31,138 nt of DNA from DASUAO01 sp046484625 (GTDB taxonomy: Bacteria; Actinomycetota; Acidimicrobiia; IMCC26256; PALSA-555): positions 1 to 31,138 of the forward strand of contig JAWOIO010000155.1 of assembly GCA_046484625.1 (NCBI GenBank), read 5' to 3'. The notes beneath the pieces were generated by a model. The model was not told where the DNA came from, searched no databases, and saw only the letters and a program-made list of their open reading frames with translations. Of the stretch, positions 8,419 through 15,725 are shown one piece after another (within the stretch, counting starts at the first letter, position 1; the number at the start of each line of letters is the position of its first letter). A program made the translations under genes and the position numbers.

Positions 8419-9825
8419 TCAGTCGTCGTCGGACCCGGATCGGCGCCGTTTGCGGGACCGCTCGCGGTAGTCCTGCGCCCCACCCTCTTCCGGCTCGACC
8501 TCGAGCTCGAGGCCCTGCACCGAGACGACCCGGATCGGCGCCCCCGCTTCGATGGGCGTCGCCCGGTTGACCCTCGCCCGCCACTGGGCGCCGCGGACGC
8601 TCACCACGCCGACCGGGTCGATCGGGGTGTCGGCGGTGCCCATCTCGGCGATCATCCCTTCGCGGCCGAGCGTCGGCGTCGAGAAGCGCGCTCGAAGGAA
8701 GGGTGGGATCGCGAACATGTAGAACACGGTCGCGCCCGCGCCGACGAGGACGAGCAGCCACCACTGCGGCGCCAGTCCCGACGCCCCCCCGTAGAGGAAG
8801 AACGAGCCTGCGAACATCGAGACGACACCGATCCCGGTCCAGAGTCCGAGCCCGCCGGCCTGGGCATCGACGGAGAACCCGAGGCTCGCAACGACGAGCA
8901 GCACGAGCGCCCACCAGCGCACCGGGAGGCCACCGAACCCGTACCCCGCCGCGACGACCGAGAGCGCCCCGACCGCGGTCGCGAACCCGACGCTCGCGGC
9001 GAAGAACTCGAAGACGATCAGCGCGAGCCCGGCGACGAACAGGAAGTAGGCGAGCGACGGTCCGAGCAAGGCGTGACGGACCTCACCGCCGACGTCGAGT
9101 CCGGCGAACACCACCTCCTGGTTCGGCTCCCGTCGCCGGTCGCGACCGACACCGGTGACCGTCGCGGTGGAGAGCTCGACCGGGCCCGCCTCGGTCTGCA
9201 CCGTCTCGCCGTCGAGCGTGACGACGACCTCGCCGACGGTGGGGCGAACGCCGTCCGTCGCGCCGATCGCGGCGGCTTCGCCGGGTCCGAACGAACGGCC
9301 CGCAAGCCGCGCCGTTCCGGCCGGATCGCGACCGGTGGCGTCGGCGAGCCGGACGAGCTCCCGACGAACGTCGGCCATGGAGGACGCGTCCGGATCATCG
9401 AGCCGCACGGGGTCCGCGGTGCCGATCTCCGACGACGGTGCCGCGAACGCGACGTGTGCGGCCGCGACGATCAGCGCGGCCCCGCCCTCAGCCCGAGCGC
9501 CAGTCGGGCCGGCCCACGCCACGACGGGCACGGCCGACCCTCGGATCGCGTCCACGACGTCGTCGACCGGCGTGCCCAGCGCTCCCTTCGAGTCGATCTG
9601 CAGGATCACGAGCGTCAACGCATCGTCGTTCGCACGCCGGATCGCGTCGCGGATCAGCTCGGAATTCGCTGGATCGATCGATCCCTCGACCTGCACGACG
9701 AGCACACCGCGCTCGCCCTCCGGCGCGGCGTTCGCCCCAGCCGACGATCCGAGCGCGAGGACCCCGCCACCGCAGAGGAGCAGGAGCGCGGCAGCGACGC
9801 GGCGATGACGGCGGAGGCGTTGCAC
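8419..9825 (-). CDS. NfeD-like membrane protein with ClpP-like domain lacking the usual nucleophile
   Basis: A 468-residue protein. The N-terminus is a signal peptide (basic residues, then a hydrophobic stretch ending near ANA, ~residue 33). Residues ~40-200 resemble the ClpP-type serine protease domain of NfeD1 (VLVVQVEGSID, VVAWAGPTGARA). Several membrane helices follow (~250-370), then a C-terminal OB-fold NfeD domain (GVVSVRGAQWRARV) and a charged tail. In active relatives the nucleophile is in a GARAASAG motif; here the segment is GARAEGGA, so the serine position is Gly114 and no catalytic Lys is obvious. It may be a membrane scaffold or regulator rather than a protease. The GTG at 9825 is chosen because GGGAG precedes it by 5 nt; a longer ATG start at 9864 would overlap the divergent gene. 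Confidence 0.8.
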   Translation of the reverse strand: MQRLRRHRRVAAALLLLCGGGVLALGSSAGANAAPEGERGVLVVQVEGSIDPANSELIRDAIRRANDDALTLVILQIDSKGALGTPVDDVVDAIRGSAVPVVAWAGPTGARAEGGAALIVAAAHVAFAAPSSEIGTADPVRLDDPDASSMADVRRELVRLADATGRDPAGTARLAGRSFGPGEAAAIGATDGVRPTVGEVVVTLDGETVQTEAGPVELSTATVTGVGRDRRREPNQEVVFAGLDVGGEVRHALLGPSLAYFLFVAGLALIVFEFFAASVGFATAVGALSVVAAGYGFGGLPVRWWALVLLVVASLGFSVDAQAGGLGLWTGIGVVSMFAGSFFLYGGASGLAPQWWLLVLVGAGATVFYMFAIPPFLRARFSTPTLGREGMIAEMGTADTPIDPVGVVSVRGAQWRARVNRATPIEAGAPIRVVSVQGLELEVEPEEGGAQDYRERSRKRRRSGSDDD

Positions 9826-9836
9826 AGGGGCTCCCG

Positions 9837-9842
9837 TACGAT
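9837..9842 (+). promoter_or_regulatory. Leaderless -10 (TACGAT) for the Get3/ArsA-like pair
   Basis: TACGAT ends 7 nt before the ATG at 9850. It overlaps an upstream in-frame ATG at 9841, which therefore cannot be in the transcript if this promoter is used. The divergent NfeD start is only 24 nt away, so the two promoters must interleave. Confidence 0.5.
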
Positions 9843-9849
9843 GAGTTCG

Positions 9850-10791
9850 ATGGAGATGGAGCACTTCTGCGCCGCCTCTCGGGTGATGATCGTCGCGGGC
9901 AAGGGCGGCGTCGGCAAGACCACGGTGACGGCCGTGATCGCCGTCGCCGCGGCCCGCGCCGGCGCGAGCGTGCTGATCGTCGAGGTCGAAGGCAAATCGG
10001 GGCTCGCGACGTGCTTCGCGGCGCCGCCGCTCGAGTACGGCGAGGCCCAGCTACGCCCCCTGATCCGGGCCCGGACGCTCACTCCCGACGAGGCGCTGCT
10101 CGAGTACCTGGAGGACCGGGGGCTGCGTCGGGTCTCGAAGCGCCTCGTGCGGTCGGGCGCGCTCGACGTGGTCGCGACCGCCGTCCCCGGGATGAAGGAC
10201 ATCCTGGTTCTCGGCAAGGTGAAGCAGCTCGAACAAGGCCCGGCTGCCGACCTGATCCTCATCGACGCGCCGGCCGCCGGGCATGCGGTGTCGTTCCTCA
10301 CGTCGCCGCAGGGACTGCTCGACGCCGTCCGTGTCGGTCCCGTGCACGCACAAGCGAGCGATGTGACCGCGATGCTCGCGGACCCGAGCCGGTGCCGCGT
10401 GGTGCTCGTCACCCATGCCGAGGAGACCCCGGTCAACGAGCTGGTCGACACGGCGTTCGCGTTGGAGGAACGAGTCGGGATCCATCTCGGACCGGTCGTC
10501 GTGAACGCGTTCCCTACCGACCCCGGTCCGGTGGCGCCGATCGCTGCCGACGCGGAGCTGCTCGGGATCGACATCCCCGGGACGGATGTGGTTGCACTCG
10601 AAGCCGCGGTCGCGTTCCGTCGGGAGCGCCACGAGCTCGCGCGCGGCCACGCGGATCGGCTCGCTCGCTCGCTCCCGCTCCCCCAGATCCGGCTGCCCTT
10701 CGTCTACCCCGAGATCGGGCCGACCGAGGTGGACCTGCTCGCGGACGCGTTGACCGACGGCGTCGCACAGCTTGCCGAGCCCCGGACATGA
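9850..10791 (+). CDS. Get3/ArsA-family ATPase, first of pair (canonical deviant Walker A)
   Basis: A 313-residue ATPase. The P-loop AGKGGVGKTT lies at residues 16-25 and includes the signature Lys18 that reaches across the dimer in Get3/ArsA/MinD proteins. A switch-II-like DAPAAGHAV follows in the middle of the protein. Relatives include the mycobacterial pair Rv3679/Rv3680, annotated as anion-transporting ATPases and proposed to be Get3-like. No arsenic genes (arsB, arsC, arsR) are nearby, so arsenite transport is unlikely. The start at 9850 is favoured over 9841 by the -10 position. Its TGA overlaps the next gene's ATG (ATGA), implying stoichiometric production of the two subunits. Confidence 0.85.
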   Translation: MEMEHFCAASRVMIVAGKGGVGKTTVTAVIAVAAARAGASVLIVEVEGKSGLATCFAAPPLEYGEAQLRPLIRARTLTPDEALLEYLEDRGLRRVSKRLVRSGALDVVATAVPGMKDILVLGKVKQLEQGPAADLILIDAPAAGHAVSFLTSPQGLLDAVRVGPVHAQASDVTAMLADPSRCRVVLVTHAEETPVNELVDTAFALEERVGIHLGPVVVNAFPTDPGPVAPIAADAELLGIDIPGTDVVALEAAVAFRRERHELARGHADRLARSLPLPQIRLPFVYPEIGPTEVDLLADALTDGVAQLAEPRT

Positions 10792-12002
10792 CCGAGGATC
10801 TGCGGCGCATCGTGACGGAACGCCACGTCGTGGTCTGCTGCGGGACCGGAGGGGTGGGGAAGACCACCGTGTCCGCGGCGCTCGCGCTCGCGGCCGCGCG
10901 CTCGGGCCGGGACGCGCTCGTGGTGACGATCGACCCGGCCAAGCGACTCGCCGACACGTTGGGGCTCCGCGGCATCGGCAACGTCGCGCACGAGGTCCCG
11001 AGCGCGCGTTGGGACCCCGAGTCGCGCTGCCCCGCGGGCGGCCGGCTCTCGGCCCTGATGCTCGACACGCGCTCGACGTTCGATGCGCTCGTCGCCAAGC
11101 ACGGCGCCGGCGAGGACCAGGCGCAGCAGATCCTCGAGAACCGCTTCTACCGCAACATCGCCGGCGCCCTCTCGGGCACGCAGGAGTACATGGCGATGGA
11201 GAAGCTGCACGAGGTGCACTCCGAGGGTGGGTACGACCTCATCGTCGTCGACACACCACCGACGCGCCATGCACTCGACTTCCTCGATGCACCGGCTCGT
11301 CTGCTGCGACTGCTCGACAACCGCATCTTCCGGTTCCTGATGCTCCCGACGCGCACCTCGCTCCGGGTCGCCGGCGTCGCGGTCCAGGGCTTCCTCCGAA
11401 GCGTCGGGAAGGTGCTCGGGACGGAGCCGATCAACGACATCGTGGCGTTCTTCCGGGCCTTCGAAGGGATGGAAGCCGGCTTCCGGAGTCGGGCCGCCGA
11501 GGTCACCACATTGCTCGGGGATCCCAGCACGGCATTCGTGCTCGTCACCTCCCCCCGTCGCGACGCGGTCCAGGAGGCCGAGTACTTCGCCGAGCGCCTC
11601 CGAGACTCCGAGTACACGATCGCCGCGCTCGTCGTGAACCGCGTGCACCCGACGTTCGACACCACCGGCGCGCCCACCCCAGCTTCGAGCCTGCGGACCC
11701 GAGCATCGGACCTCGCGGCGCTCGCGCCGGGTGCCGAGCACGAGGTTGCAGCCGCGGCACGACGGCTCGCCGCGCGGTACCGGGATCTCGCCGATGACGT
11801 GGACCTCGGTGAGCGGGAGCGCACCCACTTGGCCCACCTGGCGCTGCGCATCGGCGCCCACGGGGTCGCCTATGTGCCCGCGCTGACGCACGACGTCGTG
11901 GACTTCGCGGCGCTCGCGCGCGTTGCCGACCACCTGCTCGGCGACGATGTGGCCGGGGACGACGGCGCGTCCGGTGTCGGGGCGCGAGGGAGCACCGGCT
12001 AG
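10788..12002 (+). CDS. Get3/ArsA-family ATPase, second of pair (signature lysine replaced)
   Basis: A 404-residue ATPase. Its P-loop is CGTGGVGKTT (residues 18-27), so the signature Lys at the second position of GKGGVGKT is Thr20. The switch motifs DPAKRLADTLG and VDTPPTRHALDFL are well conserved. The region after DTPPTRH is hydrophobic and contains FLMLPTRTSLRV, in the part of Get3-like proteins that can form a client-binding groove. Together with the preceding gene it probably forms a heterodimer in which only one partner donates the intermolecular lysine (inference). A membrane-protein targeting or chaperone role is suggested by homology only. The stop TAG lies inside the -10 of the next gene. 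Confidence 0.85.
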   Translation: MTEDLRRIVTERHVVVCCGTGGVGKTTVSAALALAAARSGRDALVVTIDPAKRLADTLGLRGIGNVAHEVPSARWDPESRCPAGGRLSALMLDTRSTFDALVAKHGAGEDQAQQILENRFYRNIAGALSGTQEYMAMEKLHEVHSEGGYDLIVVDTPPTRHALDFLDAPARLLRLLDNRIFRFLMLPTRTSLRVAGVAVQGFLRSVGKVLGTEPINDIVAFFRAFEGMEAGFRSRAAEVTTLLGDPSTAFVLVTSPRRDAVQEAEYFAERLRDSEYTIAALVVNRVHPTFDTTGAPTPASSLRTRASDLAALAPGAEHEVAAAARRLAARYRDLADDVDLGERERTHLAHLALRIGAHGVAYVPALTHDVVDFAALARVADHLLGDDVAGDDGASGVGARGSTG

Positions 12003-12005
12003 CCT
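12000..12005 (+). promoter_or_regulatory. Leaderless -10 (TAGCCT) for the receiver gene, overlapping the upstream stop codon
   Basis: TAGCCT contains the TAG stop of the second ATPase and ends 8 nt before the GTG at 12014. The receiver gene can therefore be transcribed separately from the ATPase pair. Confidence 0.5.
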
Positions 12006-12013
12006 GCCGGGCC

Positions 12014-12409
12014 GTGACCATCCTCGTCGCAGCCGACGGTGTCTGGATCCGCGATCAGGTGCGGGCCGCGCTCGTGAGCCCCGGCCAGCAGGTCGTCGAG
12101 GCGACACGCGGTCAGGATGTCCGCGCCGCGGTGCTCGACCACGCGCCCGACCTCGTGATCCTCGATCTGCAGATCGCGAACATGGGAGGCATCGCGACGG
12201 CGATCGACCTCCGCCTCGAAGCCTCGGCCGCGCGCCTGCCGGACACGAAGATCCTCCTCCTGCTCGATCGCGAGCACGACCGCTTCCTCGCCAAGCGGGC
12301 CGACGCCGACGCCGTGCTCGTCAAGCCGTTCGACCCCGGCACGCTGCGGCGGACCGTCAAGGCACTGCTCGGCACACCGAGCACGGTCCCCGCACGCTCG
12401 GGGCCCTAG
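12014..12409 (+). CDS. Stand-alone response-regulator receiver domain, degenerate
   Basis: A 131-residue protein made only of a CheY-like fold. The phosphoacceptor position is Asp51 (LVILDLQ) and the conserved lysine is Lys104 (VLVKPFD). The acidic pair that binds Mg2+ is reduced to Ala7-Asp8 (LVAADG), and the switch Thr/Ser after strand 4 appears to be Leu. It may be weakly phosphorylated or act as a phosphorylation-independent protein-interaction module. No output domain or histidine kinase is nearby. It begins with a GTG 8 nt after a TAGCCT -10 and has no ribosome site. It lies 11 nt after the ATPase pair, so a link to that system is plausible but unproven. Confidence 0.82.
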   Translation: MTILVAADGVWIRDQVRAALVSPGQQVVEATRGQDVRAAVLDHAPDLVILDLQIANMGGIATAIDLRLEASAARLPDTKILLLLDREHDRFLAKRADADAVLVKPFDPGTLRRTVKALLGTPSTVPARSGP

Positions 12410-12422
12410 AACACGTCCCGAG

Positions 12423-12428
12423 TACACT
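12423..12428 (+). promoter_or_regulatory. Putative -10 (TACACT) of tRNA-Pro
   Basis: TACACT lies 13 nt before the mature 5' end of the tRNA. This would give a short 5' leader for RNase P to remove. Confidence 0.45.
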
Positions 12429-12441
12429 CGCGGTTCCCCAG

Positions 12442-12518
<77 letters not shown>

Positions 12519-12562
12519 CACTCCTGCACCGCCCGCGCGGCATCGTCCGCCACACCGGCGGC

Positions 12563-13594
12563 TCAGGCGATGAGCAGCTCGGCGAGCTGGACAGCGTTGA
12601 GCGCCGCGCCCTTGCGCAGGTTGTCGCCGGTCACGAACAGGTCCAGCGTCTGCGCCTGGGACGGGTCCTCGCGCAGACGACCGACGAGCACCGGGTCCAC
12701 CCCGGCGGCCTCGAGCGGCGTCGGCGCTCCGTCGCCGTCGTCGACGAGGCGCACGCCGGGCGCCGCGGTGAGCAGCTCGGCGGCGTCGTTGCGGCTCAGC
12801 CGGCGTCGGAACTGCACGTTGGCGCTCATCGCGTGTCCGACGTAGACCGGCACGCGAACGCAGGTGGCGCTCACGCGCAGCTCCGGCGCGTGGAGGATCT
12901 TGCGGCTCTCGTGGGTGAGCTTCCACTCCTCCGACGTGTACCCCGCCTCACGGCGCGAGCCGGCGAGCGGGATCACGTTGCCGGCGATCGGCCGGTCCCA
13001 GCACTCCCCCGGTTCGATCGCGCCCGGCGTCGCCCCGGCGCGGCGCAGGACGTCCTCGCGGCCGGCGCCTTTCGTCCACTGCTCGGCGAGCTCGTTGAGG
13101 CCGGCCTGGCCGGCACCCGAGACCGACTGGTACGTGGAGATCACCATCCGCTCGATGCCCGCCGCCCGATGGAGCGGCGCGAGCGCGGTGACCAGCACCA
13201 TCGTCGTGCAGTTGGGGCACGAGACGATTCCTCGGCCCATCTCGTGGACGTCGCCGGGGTTGATCTCGGCGACCACGAGTGGGACGTCGGGCTCCATGCG
13301 GAACGCAGCCGAGTTGTCGACGACCCGGGCCCCCGCAGCAACAGCCTTGGGCGCCCACTCGGTCGCGAGGTCGTCCTCGACGTCGACGACGACGAGGTCG
13401 AGACCATCGAAGCACCCGTCCTCGAGCACCCGGCACTCCACCTCGCTGCCGTTGAACGGGAGGAGTCGGCCCTTCGATCGCTGCGACGCGAACGGTCGGA
13501 GCTCATCGACCGGGAACGCTCGCTCCTCGAGGACGCGGAGCATCTCCGTCCCGACGAGTCCGGTGGCACCCATGAGCCCGACGCGCTGACCCAT
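12563..13594 (-). CDS. asd: Aspartate-semialdehyde dehydrogenase
   Basis: A 343-residue NADPH-dependent enzyme that reduces aspartyl-4-phosphate to aspartate semialdehyde, the branch point to lysine/diaminopimelate, threonine and methionine. It begins with the Rossmann motif GATGLVGTEM. The catalytic cysteine is in SCPNCTTM, and STYQSVSGAGQAG and the C-terminal TGDNLRKGAALNAVQ are diagnostic. The ATG at 13594 overlaps the aspartokinase stop by one base (TGATG) and has GGGAG upstream, so the two enzymes that act in sequence are translationally coupled. Its 3' end faces the tRNA-Pro gene. Confidence 0.96.
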   Translation of the reverse strand: MGQRVGLMGATGLVGTEMLRVLEERAFPVDELRPFASQRSKGRLLPFNGSEVECRVLEDGCFDGLDLVVVDVEDDLATEWAPKAVAAGARVVDNSAAFRMEPDVPLVVAEINPGDVHEMGRGIVSCPNCTTMVLVTALAPLHRAAGIERMVISTYQSVSGAGQAGLNELAEQWTKGAGREDVLRRAGATPGAIEPGECWDRPIAGNVIPLAGSRREAGYTSEEWKLTHESRKILHAPELRVSATCVRVPVYVGHAMSANVQFRRRLSRNDAAELLTAAPGVRLVDDGDGAPTPLEAAGVDPVLVGRLREDPSQAQTLDLFVTGDNLRKGAALNAVQLAELLIA

Positions 13595-14073
13595 CACGGG
13601 CTCCCGAGGTCGAACGCCTCGTGGAGCACCCGGACCGCGCGCTCGACGTCGGTCTGCGCGACCACGCACGAGATGCGGATGGACGATGTGGAGATCATCT
13701 CGATGTTGACTCCTTCTCCTGCCAAGGACTCGAACATCGTGGCCGCGACGCCGGGGTGGGTCTTCATCCCCGCGCCGACCACGGAGACCCGACCGATGTT
13801 CTCGTCGGTGCTGTAGCCGTCGGCCTCGACCTCCTCCACCACGCCGCCCACGACCTTCTGGGTGCGGGGCACCTCGTCCTTGGGGACGGTGAACGAGATG
13901 TCCGTGAACCCGGCCGTCGAGACGTTCTGCACGATCATGTCGACGTTGACGGCCTCGTCGGCGAGCGAGCGGAACAGCTGCGCGGCGACGCCGGGACGGT
14001 CAGGGACGTGCGCGATCGTGATCTTCGCCTCGGAGGTGTCGTGCGTGACACCGGAGATGATCGCCTGCTCCAT
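13594..14073 (-). CDS. Aspartate kinase beta subunit from an in-frame internal start
   Basis: An ATG at 14073, in frame with lysC, is preceded by a strong ribosome site (GAGGAGGGAG, ~5 nt before it) that has no other obvious purpose inside a gene. The predicted 159-residue product starts MEQAIISGV and comprises just the ACT-domain regulatory region. In Corynebacterium glutamicum the lysC beta subunit starts at the equivalent methionine (MEEAVLTGV as I recall it), and Bacillus aspartokinase II shows the same arrangement. The alpha and beta chains would assemble as a heterotetramer. Confidence 0.7.
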   Translation of the reverse strand: MEQAIISGVTHDTSEAKITIAHVPDRPGVAAQLFRSLADEAVNVDMIVQNVSTAGFTDISFTVPKDEVPRTQKVVGGVVEEVEADGYSTDENIGRVSVVGAGMKTHPGVAATMFESLAGEGVNIEMISTSSIRISCVVAQTDVERAVRVLHEAFDLGSP

Positions 14074-14811
14074 CGGGTCTCCCTCCTCGACGACCCACGT
14101 GCCCGGTTCGAGCGTGAAGCTCGAACGGACGTGGATCGGTACTCCGTAGTTGCGCGCGAACTCGACCGAACGGAGCGCGAGCACGCGGCCTCCGGTCGCG
14201 GCCATGTCGAGCATCTCCTCGTACGAGATGCGCTCGAGCTTGCGGGCGTCGGGAACGATGCGCGGGTCCGCAGTGAACACGCCGGCGACGTCCGTGTAGA
14301 TCTCGCACACCTCGGCATCGAGGGCGGCCGCGAGCGCGACCGCCGTCGTGTCGGAGCCCCCTCGCCCGAGGGTCGTGATCGCGGACTCGGTCGAGACGCC
14401 CTGGAAGCCGGCGACGACCGCGATCGAGCCCTCGCCGACCGCGAGCCGGATCCGGTCTGCTTTCACCTCGAGGATCTTCGCCTTCCGGTGCGCGGTGTCG
14501 GTGAGGATCCCCGCCTGGGAGCCGGTGAAGCTGAGCGCCTGCTCGCCGCGGTCGATGATCGCCATGCAGAGCAGGGCGATCGAGACCCGCTCACCCGCGG
14601 TGAGCAGCATGTCCATCTCACGAGCGGACGGCGTCGCGGCGACCTCGTGGGCCAGACGCTCGAGGTCATCCGTCGTCTTGCCCATGGCCGAGACCACGAC
14701 GACGACGTCGTGGCCTGCCCGGCGGGTCGCGACGATGTGGTCGGCCACGGCCTTGACGCGGTCGGGATCGGCCACGGACGTGCCGCCGTACTTCTGCACG
14801 ACGAGGCTCAC
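13594..14811 (-). CDS. lysC: Aspartate kinase (alpha subunit, LysC type)
   Basis: A 405-residue kinase that phosphorylates aspartate. The N-terminus VQKYGGTSVADPDRV is the aspartokinase signature. FTGSQAGILTD and GRGGSDTTAVALA form the active site, and two ACT domains (after residue ~247) provide feedback control, normally by lysine with or without threonine. The GTG at 14811 is chosen because the family sequence starts exactly there and a TACGCT -10 lies 7 nt upstream, so translation is probably leaderless. Longer in-frame starts add an unrelated leader. An internal start inside the gene probably makes a separate beta subunit. Confidence 0.95.
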   Translation of the reverse strand: MSLVVQKYGGTSVADPDRVKAVADHIVATRRAGHDVVVVVSAMGKTTDDLERLAHEVAATPSAREMDMLLTAGERVSIALLCMAIIDRGEQALSFTGSQAGILTDTAHRKAKILEVKADRIRLAVGEGSIAVVAGFQGVSTESAITTLGRGGSDTTAVALAAALDAEVCEIYTDVAGVFTADPRIVPDARKLERISYEEMLDMAATGGRVLALRSVEFARNYGVPIHVRSSFTLEPGTWVVEEGDPMEQAIISGVTHDTSEAKITIAHVPDRPGVAAQLFRSLADEAVNVDMIVQNVSTAGFTDISFTVPKDEVPRTQKVVGGVVEEVEADGYSTDENIGRVSVVGAGMKTHPGVAATMFESLAGEGVNIEMISTSSIRISCVVAQTDVERAVRVLHEAFDLGSP

Positions 14812-14818
14812 GATCTCG

Positions 14819-14824
14819 AGCGTA
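14819..14824 (-). promoter_or_regulatory. Leaderless -10 (TACGCT) for lysC-asd
   Basis: TACGCT on the minus strand ends 7 nt before the GTG of lysC. No ribosome site or clear -35 is present. Confidence 0.5.
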
Positions 14825-14914
14825 CCGGTGCCCACGCGCGATCCGGCGATCGATTCCCCCTTCCTCGAGCGGGACTCGCGACCCCGGTTCGGGACCGGCA
14901 AACGGCCGAGGCCA

Positions 14915-14920
14915 TAGACT
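14915..14920 (+). promoter_or_regulatory. Leaderless -10 (TAGACT) for the cyclophilin gene
   Basis: TAGACT ends 8 nt before GTG 14929. No ribosome site precedes the GTG. Confidence 0.5.
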
Positions 14921-14928
14921 CCCGAGCC

Positions 14929-15714
14929 GTGTCCAAGGCCAACAAGCGTGAACGCCAGCGCCAGAACCGCGAGCAACGCCGCGAGTACGAGGCGCAGCTC
15001 GCCAAGCGGCGCAAGGCCTGGAAGACGGCCCGCACCTTCGCGCTCATCGCGCTACCCGTGATCGCGATCGGCGTCGTGCTGAACCTCACCGGGGGCGACG
15101 ACAGCACCGACGTTGCGTCCGGGAACGGGTCGGCATGCACGAAGGTCGACCTCCCGGCGCCCGGGGAGGACGGGACCCTCGAGGCACCGCCACTCACGAT
15201 CGACCCCGCGCTCACGTACGTCGCCGACGTCGAGACCAGCTGCGGGGCGTTCACCATCACGCTCGACGCCGCGCAGGCGCCGCAGACCGTCAACAGCTTC
15301 GTGACCCTGGCCCGCGCGGGCTTCTACGACGGGCTCCCCTTCCACCGTGTCGTCGAGGACTTCGTCGTGCAGGGCGGCGACCCCAAGGGCGACGGCACGG
15401 GCGGGCCCGGCTACACACTCCCGGACGAACCGCCGGCCAACGGGTACGAGAAGGGGTCGGTGGCGATGGCCAACTCGGGCCCCGGGACCAGCGGATCGCA
15501 GTTCTTCGTCGTGAGCAGCGCCGACGGCGCGGACACCCTGGGCGGGCCTCCCTACCTGTACTCGATCCTCGGTGAGGTCACGAGCGGCATCCGGACGATC
15601 GATGCGATGAACCAGCTCGCGAGCACGCAGGCCGACGGTCAGGATCAGTCCCCGAAGCGACCGATCGTGATCACGAGCATCACGATCGTCGAGAGCGCCC
15701 CCGCCACACCCTGA
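14929..15714 (+). CDS. Membrane-anchored peptidyl-prolyl cis-trans isomerase (cyclophilin type)
   Basis: A 261-residue protein. Residues 2-34 are highly basic and probably a short cytoplasmic coiled coil (KRERQRQNREQRREYEAQ). A single transmembrane helix spans ~35-54, then a Gly/Asp-rich linker leads to a cyclophilin domain from ~95 to the end. Active-site segments are LPFHRVVEDFVVQGGDP, and SVAMANSGPGTSGSQFF. It should isomerise X-Pro bonds of exported proteins on the outer face of the membrane. The architecture matches actinobacterial PpiB-like proteins. The GTG at 14929 is used because it lies 8 nt after a TAGACT -10 and directly begins the basic segment. It converges on the S51-like gene with an 11-nt gap. 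Confidence 0.92.
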   Translation: MSKANKRERQRQNREQRREYEAQLAKRRKAWKTARTFALIALPVIAIGVVLNLTGGDDSTDVASGNGSACTKVDLPAPGEDGTLEAPPLTIDPALTYVADVETSCGAFTITLDAAQAPQTVNSFVTLARAGFYDGLPFHRVVEDFVVQGGDPKGDGTGGPGYTLPDEPPANGYEKGSVAMANSGPGTSGSQFFVVSSADGADTLGGPPYLYSILGEVTSGIRTIDAMNQLASTQADGQDQSPKRPIVITSITIVESAPATP

Positions 15715-15725
15715 CCCCGGGAACG

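Noticed and set aside
9841..9843. ATG at 9841 as start of the first ATPase
   Set aside because: It overlaps the TACGAT -10. The ATG at 9850 sits at the predicted transcript start.
9850..12002. Arsenite efflux (arsA) function for the ATPase pair
   Set aside because: No arsB, arsC, arsD or arsR nearby, and the neighbourhood matches the Get3-like actinobacterial pair instead.
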